The position numbers and the translations under genes are program-made. Below, piece by piece: positions 1 through 11,469 of a DNA stretch of 64,000 nucleotides; position 1 is the first letter of the stretch; every line of letters begins with the position of its first letter. The DNA comes from Hysterangium stoloniferum (lineage: Eukaryota > Basidiomycota > Agaricomycetes > Hysterangiales > Hysterangiaceae), in the NCBI GenBank assembly GCA_015178975.1, contig WHVD01000007.1, positions 1,178,001 to 1,242,000 of the forward strand. The letters are read 5' to 3'. The notes beneath the pieces were generated by a model. It saw only the letters and a list, made by a program, of their open reading frames with translations, did no database searches and was not told the origin of the DNA.

Positions 1-141
1 CAGCGTATCAGTTAGTTGAGATAGCAGGAAGCAAGTCATTGAAGAGCAGCAACCACCACCCGTAACCCACTAATCCATGCTGACAGTTATCTCGGTCCGA
101 TTCACCTAATATTTAAAATCTATGTTTAATCTTCTGATTGG

Positions 142-901
142 CTACCATGAGGCACAAAATCTCGAATAAAAGGAAGGGCCTTTGAAAGGGTGTTGGGCCG
201 ATTCAATTAAGTATTTCTCTCCATTCGAAACCTTGACCCGATGATGGAGCGCCTCGCTCCCATGGGATCCGACTTGAGAAAAACGACCATCGCGAATATT
301 GCAAGGAAGGTAAAACGAGCACCACAAAGCACTTTTGAGACCATATAGGTATAACTGATACTTAGCGATACAGGAGAAGTTCGAGGAAGCCAGGTTCCAT
401 GACCACTTGATGGCAAACCGGTCTAAATTAGGTATAACAAAGCGTTCCGGGTGGCACACCTGGTAATGACCGATATTCTGTGACAACAACTTGAATATAT
501 TTGATCACAAGTGTAGTTGATTTTTTGTTGGACAATTCTTGAGGGAGAAAAATGAACAGGAAGAAGCACCAAGGACACGAGATGTCTTGAAGAAGACAAA
601 GCATCAGTCAATTGGTATTTTATCCGGGGGCTCACGGAGAGAAGTCCCCTTAATCTAGAATACGCGCCTGGACATGGTCCAGCATGTGGAACAGCCTGGA
701 GCAAGATAGCCGTTCTTCCTCCCAGCGCGTCAAACCATTGGAGTGATGAGTCTTCAATTGGATCAAGTCTTTTCTTATATTTCAACGGAACCTCTTTGAG
801 CACCTGGCTGCCTTTGGACTCCTATTACCACAAACAATCAATAGAGTGAGACATCTTGTCTGGGTGAACACGTTCCTCGGCTTCCGACCATCTTTTGCCA
901 T
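142..901 (-). pseudogene. Family 2 block, left-arm copy, coding status unsettled
   Basis: Product not recognised. The head starts with ATG at 901 (MAK-x-GRKPRNVF), a start shared in changed form by most other copies. A middle part reads EDSSLQWFDALGGRTAIL in a frame also open near 38.7 and 60.1 kb. The last part could be a small two-exon ORF: ATG at 604 (MLCLLQDISCPW), a candidate 49-nt intron at 460-508 (GTGATC to TTACCAG, phase 0 on both sides), then an open exon to a stop at 142 (VCHPERFVIPNLDRF near its start). Head and tail do not share one frame, so the block is decayed or holds more introns than I can place. It lies opposite in orientation to the Family 1 fragment at 1390-2330. Confidence 0.4.
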
Positions 902-1109
902 ATTTCACCGACCATTCACGATTTCTGGGGATTCTGAGTTCTCGTCATTATGTATCTAAGCATCGTAGGTCATAGGGTCAGTCACAAGCGACTATAACCC
1001 AATTTAGACCACCAGCCGCTCTTTAAATGGCAATGATATAGACAACAATCCGGGTCTGGTACGTCCAATGAGATACCCAGCTTTCAACTTATGAACTTGC
1101 ATATGTTAA

Positions 1110-1433
1110 TCTCTGTAATTATGTACTAATACACACACACCAGCATGCTTCAAAACATTAAAGTATATCCGCTGTACACAATATATTAACAAAACTAGGG
1201 CGATCAGAAAATGAAAATACAACGATAAGTGACACGGGTAAGATATTACATATACCTTTTTTATAATGAACCTTGAAGGTCCAGGAAGGGAAACGAGGAG
1301 CATAACCATGACAACATTCAACCATATCGGGGTTTCCGTCAAAATCCAGGTTGCTGGGAAAAGACAAAGGACTCCAACTAAAGCTGAGGGATAAAAGTAC
1401 TTTACATCGCAAAGAAATATTCGCTGATGACAA
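1110..1433 (-). repeat. Conserved block upstream of Family 2 (block Z), copy 1
   Basis: This 200-320 bp block recurs upstream of Family 2 heads near 11.5, 38.2, 46.1 and 59.5 kb, in the same orientation as the head, and near 24.4 kb. Translations share motifs such as LPGPSRFI and LIYCVQ, but frames vary. It may be a 5' exon, a leader with an intron, or promoter sequence. The internal stretch from GTATATGTAA to TTGTGTACAG resembles an intron in some copies, but the donor GT is missing in the 59.5 kb copy. Confidence 0.5.
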
Positions 1434-2330
1434 AATTGATGATATACAACGGAATGGCGCGTGGACGATGGGAAGGCCAAAATCTCGTTGATAGGTTTCG
1501 GCTCAGCTATCTTACTCCGCTCAGGCTGGGAATAGTAATTCAAGGGAGCATTGATTGATTGAGGTAGGGATACACCAGCATGAATGAACAAATACATTCA
1601 AAATACTCACGTCCTTTTAGACCCACCTATCCCCGTCGAATTCGAAAACAGGCGGGGATGGTCTTAGAAGGGGTTCTGGGTTTCAAATGGTGGAGGGCAG
1701 AGGAACTGACGAAGCACTGCCAAGCTTCTGGAAAACTTTGGTTCGGCCTTCTCCTCGTCTCCCGGATCTCGATGGGACGATGGAGATCGGCCATCAACCG
1801 CAATTACGTCTTCGCTGTACAATGCTGTAATACAATCAGCGCTACCAACGTGGATGAGGTTGCGTCGACATTTATTCTTCAAATCGCCGGATATTTCTCA
1901 TCTCAATGCATTGCGGTTATCGTGCATCAGGAAAGTAAAAGATCAGTAAGTATGCCGTCTATATTGGCTAGAGCCATCTAGGAGAGCTAGCTAGACTCGG
2001 CTAGACACACTACTTTGCGAGATCCCTATTTACTAGTCGGTATAAAAGCTTACTATGGATCTAGGGAGTCTAGGGAGGTTATAGAGTCTACATAATGGGT
2101 GTAGACATTCCCTGTAGTGGAGCTCACTGCGATCAGAGGTTACATTGAATTATGGGGGCAACCGTGCGTCGCGATATCACATCATTTCATCCTGCCCCCC
2201 CAAGCCTACAACAGACAAAACTACCCACACCGACGTTCCTTGTATGAATCTCCTGTACGGCGTTTCATATGTTGGCCGCACCAAGATGCCTTGTTTCGAT
2301 ATGTTATTCCGGAAGGGAATGCTGTGCTTT
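1390..2330 (+). pseudogene. Family 1 fragment: exon 2 part plus exon 3, with insertion
   Basis: Plus-strand exon 2 sequence (MTKLMIYNGMARG-like) runs to about 1570. Exon 3 follows from about 1620 (RPTYPRRIRKQA, then SATNVDEVASTFILQIAGY). A CTAG-rich insertion replaces part of exon 3, which resumes near 2115 with VELTAIRGYIELWGQPCVAI. Exons 1, 4 and 5 are absent. After exon 3 the sequence passes directly into upstream sequence of another copy (about 2320), which marks a rearrangement junction. Two sister copies with the same structure lie at 37145-38080 and 44960-45960, so the structure predates the duplications. Confidence 0.7.
1936..2111. repeat. CTAG-rich insertion, copy 1 of 3
   Basis: About 175 bp unrelated to Family 1, rich in CTAG tetramers (for example GAGAGCTAGCTAGACT). 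It occurs at the same place in three copies (also about 37345-37510 and 45272-45440). No target duplication or terminal repeat could be fixed, and roughly 60 nt of exon 3 are missing at the site. It could be an old MITE or filler sequence. Confidence 0.5.
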
Positions 2331-2946
2331 TTAGGTGCAGTTAGCCCGAGAGTTGACTTCCAGGCTTAGGATTGTGGCCGTGCTCCTACAGGATGCACAC
2401 TGTTCCATCCTTTCCTTTTAACCAACTTGAAGGCCCACTAATCCTTCTTGTATTATACAGGCAGGATATTCTCACGTCACTTTACCATTTTGACACTTAC
2501 TCCTTGGACTTCATCAGATCATTTTAAAGGCCTCTAGTTTTGTTCCAAGTTCTGTGCCTCATGATACCCAATCCGGGAATGGAACACAGATTTTGAAGAT
2601 TAGATGAATCTGACCGAGATCAATGTCGGCGGCATGCATTAGTGAATGTTTGTTACGGGTGTCTTTTGCTACTCTTCAATCACTTGCTTCATCTATCCCA
2701 GCTACCTGACATTCTGCTTGTGATATCTCAGTGGTAGTCTATTTGAAGTGATTCTCGTTGATAAATAGGCCGTTATTCTAACCAATACTAGCGCCAACCA
2801 GTATGCAAAATGGTGTCTAGCAGCAACGAGAAGCTGCCAAGGACCCACAGGCGGTACAAAGTCCCCATATGCGGTCTTGAATGGGCTCAAACTATGTATA
2901 ATTACATGAATTAGATATATTTCCAAAAGGCGAGTTAAGTAAAGCG
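2331..2946. other. Gene-free composite of module pieces
   Basis: This stretch joins the Family 1 upstream block (about 2320-2530), the tail of a Family 2 block (about 2540-2680) and the conserved gap normally between Family 2 and Family 1 3' ends. The same series occurs inverted near 36510-37140, and in part near 44705-45060. I see no gene. Confidence 0.55.
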
Positions 2947-4921
2947 TCATAATACTATCCCTCCTCCTGGTTTGGATTGTGTATTGGTGTTATCCAAGAG
3001 AAATTGGGCTGGCGCAATGGATGGAACAAGAGCATCGGCACCGCAATCATGGTCCTCCAACACTGATCTGCAGTTTGAATTAAATGTTACGCACACATCG
3101 GTGAAAGGTGTGGCGATGACACAAAGGAAGGAATGGGCCGCGACAGTTACGCGTTTAAGGCAGCGACCGAGGCATTGATCGTTGATTGAACCCCGCATTG
3201 CGGCACAATGTGGAAGAAGACGAGAGAGAATGGGCATGATATTGAGGCTGCACAGGCGGATTCGATGTCGGAAGACCTAGCTATCAGCTTCAGGATGATT
3301 TCGATTATGCTCTCGTTTGACAAGAGGAACGCCGAATTTGGATTCGTGTGTCGCAGAATCAGACTGATCGGATATATTCATGGGTGGATATGAGATGATG
3401 CTGGAAGGTAAGGCATTGACAACATACCTTAGGAGGGGTTGATTGAGCGAGGAAACCACATTCAGCTGATGGATTTGATTAGTTCAAAGCGTGCTGTTGT
3501 GGACGAAGGTTTCTTCTAGGGCCCTGGTATTACGCGACAGTGAATTTAACGTGCTGCCATCGATATAAAGTGTCAAGGACGCTATAAGGAGGTTTGCGTC
3601 GTCCACTATAATCTTCAATACATCTCCAGCAATATCTCGAAACCAGGCATATTGGTGCATGCAACACACCAGAAGGCGTACAGGAGATCCAAACAATGAA
3701 CGTCGATGTGAGTAATTTTGTCTGTTGTGGTTTTGGTAGACCAGATGAAATGATGTGATGTCGCGACGCACGGTTGTACCCAGAATTCAATGCAACCTCT
3801 AATCGCAGTGAGCTTCTCTACAGACAGTTGACGCACGTGGCAAGTTTCTTTTACGATATCCCCAAGCTCGGCGAGGAGGTAGGTACGTGAATGGCATGGG
3901 CATGATAAATATCCGGCGATTTGTAGAATGAATTCCGACGCAACCTCATTCACGTTGGTGTGTAGCGGTGATTCAATGACAGCATTGTAAAGCGAAGACG
4001 TAATTGCAGCTGATGGCCGATCTACATCTGACCATCGAGCGCCGGGACAGCAGAGGAAGGCCGAAGCCAATTCCGTCATAATCCGTCCTTCGTTCCTCCG
4101 CTGTAAAGCATATGAATTACAGCACATCTGTAAGACAACTGAGGCCTGTTGTTAAATTTGACGTGGGGAAGTGGGTCTAGAATGGTGAGTATTTTGAGTG
4201 TACTCAATGATTGGCGCGAAGTATCCCCACCTCATTAAGTCAATGGTCTCTTGAATTACTATTCCGAGTCTTGACAGAGTGAGATGCTTGCGTAGGAACT
4301 TGTTGAAAACACTGTTGTCTCGATGCGCCATTCGCTTGTATATCATCAACTTTGCCATCAGTGCCGCTGTCTTCGCGTTGTAAAGCACATTCCTCCCAAC
4401 CCTTTCCAAACCGACTCCACAGTAATACCCGGGGCTAATTTCAACACTTGAAGATGAACTCTCCGGAGATGAGACGAGTCCCTAGTCAATGTCATGCCTA
4501 CGATATGGACTGAGTTTGGATGTGGCGTTGCTGGATCTCCCTCGTGTCTTAATATTATTCGGTGGGTCATGGCAATTTATCTTTCCTTGGCACTGAAAAT
4601 ATTCGCTCTGTGAACAGTCTCCACCAAAAGGATGTTTCGTTTGCGCACCCATTCCTCCACACCACCTTCCACGTCTTCTTCCGACAGTGCTATGTGCTGG
4701 TCGTCGTCATATGCTCGGCACCATAAAAAGGACCCATGTTCGAGACAGCTACATCGCCCTCGAAGCTTCATCAGAGGTCTTTCCCTCATTCCAGTTTCAT
4801 CGATCCCCTGTCGTTCCATCCTCAATATAGCCGGGGAAACCAAGGGTTTTAGCCAGTCAACCTCTTGGAGGAGGGAGAGGGCATCCTGCTCACTCGGAGC
4901 TATCTCGTTGGACGTTGACAT
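2947..4921 (-). pseudogene. Family 1 copy (left outer arm), five exons, broken
   Basis: All five exon regions are present on the minus strand. Exon 1 (4649-4921, MSTSNEIAPSEQDALSLLQE) is open and ends EEW at a GTGCGC donor, followed by a 56-nt intron. Exon 2 carries one TGG-to-TAG stop in the HDIDW motif. Exon 3 has a stop near its start, where other copies read RIRQQ, and is otherwise open (3615-4127). Exon 4 loses frame near 3500. Exon 5 (about 2947-3260) ends with the SKPGGGIVL tail. It is the inverted counterpart of 33336-36503 and close to it in exon 1, which suggests a fairly recent duplication. Confidence 0.75.
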
Positions 4922-6147
4922 TGGTTGGTAGCAGTCGTACTCGTACCGAGAGGCAATGCTGCGCTTTTGAAGCTGAAGTTAGCCCGAGAGTCGGTTTCCA
5001 GGCATAGCATTGTGGCCGTGCTTAAAGACGTTTAAGTATCTCAGCGAATAAACGTTCGCTCTATTATACAATACCTAAAGACGTTTAAGTACTAAATACA
5101 CAATAAGTTTTGTTTCGTGATTGAACCATCTTGAATTGCACTCATGCTGCAGTATACTTTCTTGTCTCATTTTAACATTCAGGACCGCTCACCTTTTTCA
5201 GAAAAGGTGGTAATTGTACTTCATGCAACATACTGCAACTGAGATGAAAGGAGATATCCACTCGGTTTGCACTGAGCGCCATTCTTGTTTATCAACACGT
5301 TTGTGCCATGCATAGTCCAGCTATTGGCAAGAACTCTTGAATATTGTCGGACTCACAAATATATACAACGTGTGTATAGCATCAACAAGAAGCTGCCAAC
5401 CACACACGTGCGGTAAAAAGTGACTATATGCGCTCTTTAATTCGCTCAAACTATGTAGCTTTACACAAATTAGAAATATTGCCAAAAGGGGAGCTAAGTA
5501 AAGAGTAATAGTATTATTCTTCCTCCTGATGCACAGATCGTCGACGGCAGTGGGCATATGGCAGCTACAAATAGTTTGATGAGCCTTCGCCACATAATGT
5601 GGCAACTTCCGACTTCTTGAGCACTAGATTTTTGGGAAATTCAGCTTTTACATGAGTTGAGAAGTGGCATCTCGATTGATAGAATATGTCAATGCAGTGG
5701 ATGCTATCCATGACAGTGCTTCTTAGGTACAGCCTCGGGCGCTGTCCACTACGGCTATATCTAACGGGAACATCCGCTTCGTATTCAATCCTTTCGGAAT
5801 TCCAATTTCGATAATTCTTTGCTGAGGCTAAATTGGCGTAAATAGTTAATATGCCTAATTACCCGGTCCATCTGAATGAAGTCAGCGAACAAGAGTAAAG
5901 CCCGTAGGGAAAGCATCAGGCGCCGAGCGGCGAAGTTTGGAAATAGAAGTCTACGGCACGAGATATGATTCCACAAAGCCAGCACCTAGAGCGACCGTGG
6001 TAGAAAAACTTCTCACTATGAACCGTACGCCTCCTGTAATGATAACTTGGATAATAATCACTTGACACCGATCCTGATGAGGCCTGAGACCTTTAGAGAG
6101 ATAATGACGATAAATTTGAATCGCGAGGAATCATGAAATGGTCGGTG
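4922..6147. other. Inter-module DNA with a filler-bearing deletion junction
   Basis: 4930-5028 is the Family 1 upstream block. 5029-5120 is short filler holding two copies of AAAGACGTTTAAGTA. 5121-5990 matches 31141-31985 in inverted orientation, including a hairpin near 5190 (CACCTTTT and AAAAGGTG around a 4-nt loop). The right arm has about 1.2 kb more between the matching points (32.0-33.2 kb), so the left arm has probably lost sequence here. Open frames at 5321-5605 and 5785-5985 match the right arm, but they lie in sequence that also diverges without frame constraint elsewhere, so I do not call genes. Confidence 0.5.
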
Positions 6148-6265
6148 ACAGATGCCAAAAGGTACTTGGACGCCAAGGAACGTATTCCCCCGGATAATGG
6201 CGACAACACGTCTCACTCTGATCCTTGTTTGCGGTACTCGGAACACGAATCCCGGCAGGTGCTCA
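6148..6265 (+). pseudogene. Family 2 head fragment fused to Family 1 exon 2
   Basis: A head of the Family 2 type (MPKGTWTPRNVF, then IMATTRLTLILVCG) runs on the plus strand and stops near 6265, where Family 1 exon 2 begins on the minus strand. The inverted right-arm counterpart is at 30862-30975 on the minus strand. Both share the same fusion point, so it is older than the palindrome. Confidence 0.5.
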
Positions 6266-6977
6266 TCCTTACCTCATCAAATCAATGATCTCTTGAATTA
6301 CTATTCACAGTATTGGCACCGTGAGATAGCTGAGTAGAAACTTGTCAATGACGTTCTGGCCTTCCCATGGTCCACGCGTCATTCGCTCGTATATCATCAA
6401 CTTGGTCATCAGGGAAACTTTATTTGCGCTGTAAAGCACTTTATTCCAACCATTTCCAAACCGTCTCCACAGTAATACCCGGGGAAAATTTCCACACTTG
6501 GCGACGAGCTATCCGGAGATGAGACAACCCTAGTCTTTGTCATACTGATGACATGGAGACTGACTTTGGATGTGGCGTTGGTGAATCTCCCTCGTATCTT
6601 AATATTATTAGGTGGGTCATCGCCAGTTCTCTCTCCTTGAGTCTGAAAAAATCCGGTCTGTACACAGGGTAAAGAAAAATATTTGCTCTTACGCACCCAT
6701 TCCTCGACCCAACCTTCCACTCTTCTTCAGACGGTGGTATGTGCTAGTAGTCATCGGGTGCTGGGTAACATAAACCGTTCTCGCGATGGAGACAGCTACA
6801 TCGTTCTCGAATCTTAATCAGAGATCTTTCCCTCATTTCAGTCTCATTTATCTCCTGGCGTTCCAAACTCAATATAGCCGGTGACACCAAGGGTTGTAGC
6901 CACTCGACCTCTTGGAGGAGGCGTTCAGCCCGTCCGATATCGTGGCTGCTCAGAGTCGTCGCATTTGAAGTTGACAT
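6266..6977 (-). pseudogene. Family 1 copy limited to exons 1 and 2, broken
   Basis: Exon 1 starts at 6977 (MSTSNATTLSSHDIGRAERL) and reads through LLQEVEWLQPLVSPA to the CYPAPDDY motif, where a TAG stop closes it. Exon 2 follows in degraded form. The right-arm partner (30151-30860) has the same TAG after DDY, so the stop predates the inverted duplication. A TATA-like element is kept at 7076-7082. Exons 3-5 are missing. Confidence 0.7.
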
Positions 6978-8105
6978 TGGTTGGTAACAGGTTGTTGTGA
7001 AACCGAAGAGGACGCTGCGATTTTAAGGTGCAGGCATGAGGGGAATTATTTTCCAGGTATAGCATTGTGGCGGTGCTTTATACAGGATACCCAGCGTTTC
7101 GTCCCTTGCTTTGAAATCACTTGAGGGCCCGTTCGTCCTTTTCCAATAATACAGCCAGGATACTCTCAAGTTACTTTACCATTTTCGTTTGCCGCTATTC
7201 CTTAAATTCATCAGATCGCATACTCCAGACACCACATGTGGCCGCTGGGAATATATTGACAAGCTCTCACCGCATAATGTGGTAACTTCTTAGTTCGTGA
7301 GCGCTATATTTCATATCAATCCAGCCTTTCTGTCAGTTAATAATTGACATCTCCATGCATGGAATATGTGAATGCAGTAAATGCTATCCAAGGCATGTAC
7401 AGCCTTAGGCATTTCTGACTCCGGCTATATCCAACGGAAATATGCACTCCGTGTTCAATTCTTTCAGAATTCCAACGATCAATCCACTGGAATAATTCCT
7501 TAGTCATGCTTATTGGGGTCAAGCCTGAATATTATAGGTTACCGCCAGTCTATCAGTGTTTTCACCAACAAATTATGTGTAATCTATATTCAATCATTAT
7601 TGCTTAGACTTTCCCGTTGAGTGAACCTATTCTCCCCGAGCTCAAGTTATTTATAATGGACCTCCCTCTTCGACGCGAAAATGTCAAGGCAGATCAAGTA
7701 TTTTGAGCCACTGTAGCTGGGCCTCTCGCAGATGGAGTTCCTCGGGTTTGTAATCCGAACTAACCGACACGCTGCTTGCCTTGAGACCTCCGAGTGGTAT
7801 TCTATTTGAAGTGATTCTCATTGAAAAATAGGATATCATTCTAATCACGACTAAGCCCCGCCCACATATGTGACCTCTCTATACCATCAACGGGCCAGAA
7901 CACGAAGGCGGTAAAAAGTGACTATATGCGCTCTTGGATTCGCTCAAACTATACACCTTTACATAAATTAGAAATATTCCCAAAAGGCGATTTAAGTAAA
8001 GAGTAATAGCACCGTCCTTCCTCCTGGTTCGGATAATGGATCGGTGTTATCCAAGAGAAATTAGGATATATCGGGTGGAATGGGTAGAGCAAGCGCATCG
8101 GTAGG
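6978..8105. other. Family 1 upstream block and inter-module DNA
   Basis: 6978-7560 is the conserved upstream block, including CTTTATA at 7076-7082 about 100 bp before the start codon. 7600-8100 is the gap sequence between modules. The whole stretch matches about 29070-30150 inverted. No gene seen. Confidence 0.5.
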
Positions 8106-10457
8106 TCAAGCATGATCCTCTAACACACATGTGCAGTTCGAATTAGGGGTGACCGACACGCCGGTAAAAGATGTGGCGATGACGGAAAGGAGGGAATGAC
8201 CAATGAGGCGCAATTTCTCAAGGGGGATAAGAGTGGATTGATCGTTGATTGAGCCATGCATTGCGTCACAATGTGGAAGACGACGAGCGAGAATGTCGAT
8301 TATATTGAGGCTGCGCACTATGGCACACGCGGATTCGATGTCGGGAGAAGCAGCTATCAGCTTCAGAGTAACCTCGATTATGTTCCTGCCTGAAAAGGGA
8401 AACAATGTTTCACTCGTGTGTGTCGTAATCAGACTGGTAGGATATTTGAATGGGTGGATATGAGATTATGCTTGAATGTCAAACATTGTCAACATACCTT
8501 AGGAGGGGTTCGATGAGCGAAGAAACCACATTCAGCTGGCTGATATGATCCGTGCGAAGCGTGCTGTCATCGAAGAAGGTTTTTAGGTCGCAGATACGAT
8601 GAAAACGTCAGCATGACGTGTTCTCATCGATATGAAGTGTGAATGTTGCTATATGGAGGCTTTCTTCTTCTAAAATAACCTTCAATACATCTCCAGCAAT
8701 ATTTCGAAACCAGGCATCTTGGTGGATGCAACACACGAGAACCTTTATAGGAGATTCAAAAAAGGAAATTCGGTGTGAGTAATTTTGTCTGTTCTGGTTT
8801 TGGTGGGCAGGATGCAATAATGTGATGTCGCAACGCACGGTTTTAACCAGAATTCAATCCAACCTCTGATCGCATCGAGCTCCACTGCAGACAGTTGACG
8901 CACGTGGGAGATGTGTTCCACCATATACCGAAGGCCATTGGTGAGGAAATTTGGAGAAGGAAAAGATGATGAATGATATTCGGCGATTTGTACAATGAAT
9001 GTGGATGCAGCTGTTAGTAATCAAGTCTTCGCATAAACCGAAATTGGAATCAAACCTACAATGACGAATGTATGCGCATATATTGTAGTGCCGTCAAGGG
9101 GGGAGTAACTCCTAATCACGAATTTTCCTTAATGATGCAATGGACTAGAAACTTCGAGTATCTAGATTTCTCCTTTTTACTCCCCTAATAACTCTCCTAA
9201 AATAATTAGAAAGTAAATAAAAAGTCGTGATATTTCGCCATATACCTCAGTGAAGTTTACTCACTCACTCACTGAGGTATATGCGCAATCATCTATTATT
9301 ATTTTATTACTTACAAAACATCTTATAGCTTCGACTTTAGGTACTATAATATAGAGTGAAGTTTACTCACTCACTGACTGAGTTTCGAATTTAGGCTCTA
9401 CCCTTCTGAATTATGGTCTCCTATTCAACAGCAGCCTCATCCACGTTGGTGTGTAGTGGTGATCTGATGACAGCCTTGTAAAGGGAAGACGTAATTGAAG
9501 TTGATCGCCGATCTACATCTGACCATCGAGCGCCGGGACACCAGAGGAAGGCCCAAGCTAAATATGTCATAGGCTTGGCAGTGAACTCCGTTTCTCCGCT
9601 GTATACCACGTGAATAGCATATCTGGTATAAGGACGACCACTCCCGTAAGACCACCCACGCCTGTTGTCTAATTCGAAGGGGATAGGTGGGTCTAAAAAG
9701 ATGTGAGTATGTTGAGTAATCAATGGTTGACGCGGTTGTATCCCTACTTCATCAAATCGATGGTCTCTTGAATTACCATTCCCAGTATTGGCAGAGTGAG
9801 ATACTTGTGGAGACACTTGTTAAAGGCCTTGTTGCTTCCATATCCACGGGCTATTCCCTCGTATATCATCAACTTTACCATCAGCAAAGCTCTCTGTGCG
9901 CTGTAAAGCACTTTCATCCCAATCCTGTCCATGCCAACTCCTAGGTAATAACCGGGGCTAATTTCAACACTTGAAGATGAGCTATCAGCCCGTGAAACCA
10001 CTCCACAGTCGATGTCCTGACGACTGCAATATGGTCTCATGTCTGATGTCGTGTTGGTGGATCTACCTCGCATTTTAATAATAGTCGGTGGGTCATGACA
10101 ATGTGCTTCTCCTAGGTACTAAAAATGTCCAGTTTGTCAACAGTGTACATGAAAGGCTATTGTATTTTTCCCACCCATTCCTCAACCCAAACTTCCACAT
10201 CTTCTTCAGACAGTAGTATATGCTCGTCATCTTTGGGACCTCGATAACACACACCATGCCCATCTTCGATACAGTTCCATCAGTCTCGAAGCTTTACCCG
10301 GAATCTTTCCCTTCTCACTGCGTCAACTCTCTCCTCCCGCTCTTCTGTGCTCAATGCAGCTGGGGAGACCAAGGGTTGTAGCCACTGCTTCTTGTAGGAG
10401 GCTTTCAGCCCATACGACATTGTTGCTGCTCAGAGTCCTCTCGTTTGAAGTCGACAT
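8106..10457 (-). pseudogene. Family 1 copy with a solo LTR in exon 3
   Basis: The exon order is complete: exon 1 from 10457, exon 2 about 9744-10115, exon 3 about 8860-9720, exon 4 about 8480-8810, exon 5 8106 to about 8430. Exon 1 has a 2-nt deletion after the EVEWLQP region compared with the whole gene at 56825-58801. Exon 5 has a small deletion after LEDH. A solo LTR (9012-9430) splits exon 3 between two copies of GCAGC. The closest relative is the whole gene at 56825-58801. The first of the two direct long duplications (8.1-16.6 kb against 56.8-64.0 kb) begins here. Confidence 0.75.
9012..9430 (+). mobile_element. Solo LTR, Copia-like ends, 419 bp
   Basis: It starts TGTTAGTAATC and ends TATTCAACA, flanked by GCAGC at 9007-9011 and 9431-9435. 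The paralog near 57770 has the uninterrupted site, which fixes both borders. It contains two copies of a GTGAAGTTTACTCACTCACT-type stretch. No internal region or second LTR is present, so it is probably a recombination product. Orientation is given from the TG...CA ends only. Confidence 0.85.
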
Positions 10458-11065
10458 TGGTGGGTAGCAGGTGGTTGTGATACCGGAAGGGGATTCTGTG
10501 CCTTTAAGTTACAGTTATCAAGGGAATAAATTTCAAGGTATCGCATTGTGGCGGTGCTTGATATTGGATACCCAGCAATTCATCCCTTCCTTTTACACAA
10601 CCTCAAGCCTCAACCGTCTTCATTCATACATGCTCCAGGATTGTCTCAAGTTCTCTCACTATGGTATATACCAATCCCTTGGTCTTTGACAGATTGTTTA
10701 CGGCAGAGAGCAGATATGGCAGTTATGAATAAATCAATGACCCTTCACCGCATAATGTGGGAACTTCCGACTTCTCGAGCGCTAGAGTTTTTGGGAATTA
10801 ATCTCTTACATTACTTGAGAAGTGACATGTCAATTGATAGAATATTTAAATGCAGTGGATGCTATCCATGACAGCGCTTCTCAGGTGCAGCCCCGCCACT
10901 CCGGCTATATTTAGCGGAAGCATCCGCTTCGTGTTCAATTCTTTCAGAATTCCAACGAGCATCCCATTTTAATAATTGTTTACTTGGGCTAATTGGCGTA
11001 GAAAGTAAATATGCCTGTTTGTGGCGAGTCCGTCAGGTTTTCATTAACAAATTGTGCATGTAATC
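10458..11065. other. Upstream block of Family 1
   Basis: Homologous to 58802-59400. It contains the conserved region with GCATTGTGGCGGTGCTT, although the TATA motif is degraded (TTGATATT). Open frames at 10471-10871 are not kept in other copies. It lies between divergent Family 1 and block Z/Family 2 and may hold promoters for both. Confidence 0.45.
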
Positions 11066-11375
11066 TGTTAAAATCTGCTAGCCTGGGAATCACAGTACGA
11101 GGACTCTCTACAATTGGAGCGTAGCCACTAAGAGTAGATCGGGTAGATACTAAGCCGGTGATATTGCTAGGCTTTCAGATGAGGGATCTACTCCTCATCT
11201 GAACTAACTATATACTAGTATACATGGTCTGTGCACTGGTCTGTGAACGATGGCGTGCTACGGATCTAGTGAACTCTAACTAAATATATCAATCACATGT
11301 GTGAACCGGCTGGAACCTATACAGTCACAAGACGAGATATGAGATTACGATTAATCATGTTATCATATTCTAACA
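11066..11375 (+). mobile_element. Solo LTR, 310 bp
   Basis: It starts TGTTAAAATC and ends ATTCTAACA, flanked by TAATC at 11061-11065 and 11376-11380. The paralogous region near 59400 reads straight through (GCATGTAATCTATATTCAG), an empty site. The sequence differs from the 9012-9430 element. Confidence 0.85.
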
Positions 11376-11469
11376 TAATCTATATTCAGACATAATTAAG
11401 TACATGCCAGAATTAGGTCCTTGTGAGCGGAGTAATGGGGAACTCCTCATGATTGAATGGTATCATGGT

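Noticed and set aside
9236-9396. Tandem CACT-rich stretches as a small CRISPR-like or regulatory array
   Set aside because: Only two diverged copies, inside a solo LTR with defined ends, and no spacers of regular size.
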